A stretch of DNA of 64,000 nucleotides from an uncultured Atopobiaceae bacterium (lineage in GTDB: Bacteria > Actinomycetota > Coriobacteriia > Coriobacteriales > Atopobiaceae). The stretch is taken from NCBI GenBank assembly GCA_944320975.1, contig CALUJM010000007.1, positions 1-64,000 of the forward strand. The letters are read 5' to 3'. The translations under genes were made by a program, and so were the position numbers. A model generated the notes under the pieces. The model ran no database searches and was not told where the DNA came from. It saw only the letters and a list, made by a program, of their open reading frames with translations. Positions 62,734 through 64,000 of the stretch are shown here, piece after piece. Position 1 is the first letter of the stretch. Each line of letters begins with the position of its first letter.

Positions 62734-63612
62734 ATGACGCGACGCGAAGCCCTTATCGCCCTGCTGCGCGCGATCTGCCTGGCCGTGCTGCCCGGCTGCT
62801 CGGACGACGAGCTCACGGTTGGCGGAGAGAACGGCCCCGTCAGTCACAACGAGCGTGCGCTCATCCTCTCGGTGGACGAGGAAAGCCAGACCGCCGAAGT
62901 GCGCATTCTCGAGCGTCCGGACGACCTCACGCTCACGTGGGGCACGCACCCGGCGGGCGCGGAGGGCACGGCGGACTTCTCCGAGTGGGGCTCGTTCGGT
63001 CTCCCCGAGGTGGGTGACGACGTGATCCTCAAGTGGATCGGGATTCCGGCCGAGGAGAGCTCATTCCCCATCCTGGTCAACAGCTGGGAGCCCACCGTCA
63101 GCTTCTACGAGTCGCTCGACGACGCACACGAGGTGCGCCTCCCCGCTTCCATGCTGAGGTTCTTCTCGCAGACGACCGAGGAGCTGGTCGCGGACTTTGC
63201 GGAGTCGCCGGAGGTCGCGCTTTCGGCGCGCGCAGACGGCGAGGACCTGGCGCTCACGTTCACCGGCAAGCAGCTTGCGGACTACCGCTCGGACGTTGAG
63301 CAGAGCCTCGCTGACTATGTCTCCTCATTGCAGGACGCGGAGGACGTGAGCGCGGTAGAGGTCGCCGACGACAACGCGTCCGTCACCGTCACGGCCTCGC
63401 CCGCGCTTCTCGACAAGCCGCTGCTCGTGGGCCAGGCGTTCATGGCAGTCCCCGGGATGTGCGCAACCCTGCAGGCGCTCGACGGGGCCACAGACTGGCA
63501 CGTTGAGATCAGCGTCATCGACGCCGAGAAGAAAGTGGAGGTCGCGCGCGTCACGCTGCCTGACGATTCCGTGACCATCATGGCCGAGAGCTGGGCCGAG
63601 GCTGTTGGCTAG
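62734..63612 (+). CDS. Predicted lipoprotein, unknown function
   Basis: 292 residues with a basic N-terminus, a hydrophobic stretch and a lipobox LPGC (Cys22; alternative membrane anchoring possible), followed by an acidic extracytoplasmic domain. GAGGGAGG precedes the ATG at 62734, which gives the cleanest signal; 44 upstream in-frame codons are excluded. Composition is rich in Asp, Glu and Val. It is similar in layout to the other anchored proteins of this stretch. Confidence 0.75.
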   Translation: MTRREALIALLRAICLAVLPGCSDDELTVGGENGPVSHNERALILSVDEESQTAEVRILERPDDLTLTWGTHPAGAEGTADFSEWGSFGLPEVGDDVILKWIGIPAEESSFPILVNSWEPTVSFYESLDDAHEVRLPASMLRFFSQTTEELVADFAESPEVALSARADGEDLALTFTGKQLADYRSDVEQSLADYVSSLQDAEDVSAVEVADDNASVTVTASPALLDKPLLVGQAFMAVPGMCATLQALDGATDWHVEISVIDAEKKVEVARVTLPDDSVTIMAESWAEAVG

Positions 63613-63615
63613 TCC

Positions 63616-64000
63616 TCACCCGGCAACGGCGCAGAGACCGGCGAAGTAGCCGCCTGCCGCAGCGAGCTCGGCATAAGTGCCCCGTTCGACCACGCGGCCC
63701 TCGCGCAGGACGAAGATCTTGTCGTAGCGTGCAAGCAGCGCCGGCTCCAGCCGATGCGTCACCACCAGGCGCGTCGGCCCCTCGAGGTCAAGGATCGCGC
63801 CCGCCACCTCGGAGGCCGTCCGAGCGTCGAGCGCCGACGTCGCCTCGTCGACGAGAAGGACCGGCGTCTCTCGCAGCAGCGCACGCGCGATGGAGACGCG
63901 CTGCCGCTCGCCTCCCGAGAGGTTGGCGCCGCCCTCGCCGCATTCGTACCCCAGGCCCTTCTCGGCGACAAGCGCACCCAGGCCGGCGCGGCGGCACGCG
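63616..64000 (-). CDS. ABC exporter ATP-binding domain (C-terminal part, cut by window edge)
   Basis: The last 128 residues are visible. ABC signature NLSGGERQRVSIARALL, Walker B PVLLVDEATSALDAR and the H-loop VVTHRLEPALL are intact, ending with the exporter-type RYDKIFVLREGRVVERGTYAEL. This tail is that of fused (membrane plus ATPase) exporters such as CydC/CydD or multidrug types. The start lies beyond position 64000. The Walker B Val-Leu-Leu is encoded across a dispersed word. Confidence 0.85.
   Translation of the reverse strand, partial: ACRRAGLGALVAEKGLGYECGEGGANLSGGERQRVSIARALLRETPVLLVDEATSALDARTASEVAGAILDLEGPTRLVVTHRLEPALLARYDKIFVLREGRVVERGTYAELAAAGGYFAGLCAVAG

Overview
The window is high-GC DNA (my estimate is 65-70 percent) with tightly packed genes, Shine-Dalgarno leaders and frequent GTG/TTG starts. 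Gene content points to a fermentative anaerobic actinobacterium of the class Coriobacteriia (Olsenella/Atopobium/Collinsella-like): AckA, bifunctional AdhE, a mannitol-type PTS permease, the long form of GalT, indolepyruvate:ferredoxin oxidoreductase and a tetrahydrofolate one-carbon operon. The taxonomic call is inference. I see no phage, plasmid, CRISPR array or intact transposase.

Layout. 0.3-4.4 kb: minus-strand cluster (membrane zinc protease, xseA, xseB, HIT protein, ackA). 4.6-9.1 kb: RNase D, a divergent lipid kinase, then an oxidoreductase with AzlC/AzlD exporter subunits. 9.2-12.2 kb: plus-strand thioesterase, Nudix, small membrane protein, thyA, folA. 12.4-16.6 kb: membrane-anchored protein, APH-fold kinase, adhE. 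17-22.3 kb: hexitol region with mtlA divergent from fruK, a zinc dehydrogenase and a DeoR regulator; five similar operator-like words lie between mtlA and fruK. 22.5-25.5 kb: thrS with a mini-protein behind it, and a zinc-ribbon membrane protein. 25.6-31.9 kb: one-carbon/folate cluster fhs-fchA-folD-focA-folE-folC. 32.1-37.4 kb: LacI regulator divergent from galM-galK-galT. 37.7-41.4 kb: iorA-iorB-paaK, degrading aromatic 2-oxo acids. 41.6-47.4 kb: mixed small genes, with a deletion junction joining a nitroreductase to the tail of a DMT transporter, and a leftover Fe-S tail of an aldo/keto reductase. 47.5-56.2 kb: valS, tatD, a GT8 glycosyltransferase, and tig-clpP-clpX followed upstream by tRNA-Leu(UAG). 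56.4-64 kb: small regulatory and membrane proteins, an MFS exporter, a DUF3800 protein, a lipoprotein and the end of an ABC exporter ATPase.

How genes work together. Sugars enter through MtlA and the Leloir genes. AckA and AdhE handle acetyl-CoA as acetate/ATP or ethanol. Fhs, FchA and FolD interconvert formate and methylene-THF. FolD lacks its cyclohydrolase lysine, so FchA probably does that step. FocA moves formate, FolE and FolC make and polyglutamylate folate, and ThyA/FolA use the methylene-THF.

The unusual part is non-genic. (1) A word, GAGAAGRAC, usually preceded by C, occurs about 53 times by hand count, evenly on both strands, inside genes in several reading frames and between genes, far above chance; it behaves like an uptake- or recombination-type word. 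(2) Three palindromic elements share a conserved core, but their long terminal stems differ in sequence while staying complementary. (3) Many gaps hold small arrays of a 12-25 bp word in both orientations, some words shared between loci and some private to one locus. (4) Seven GGGGAC-type REP palindromes punctuate transcription units.
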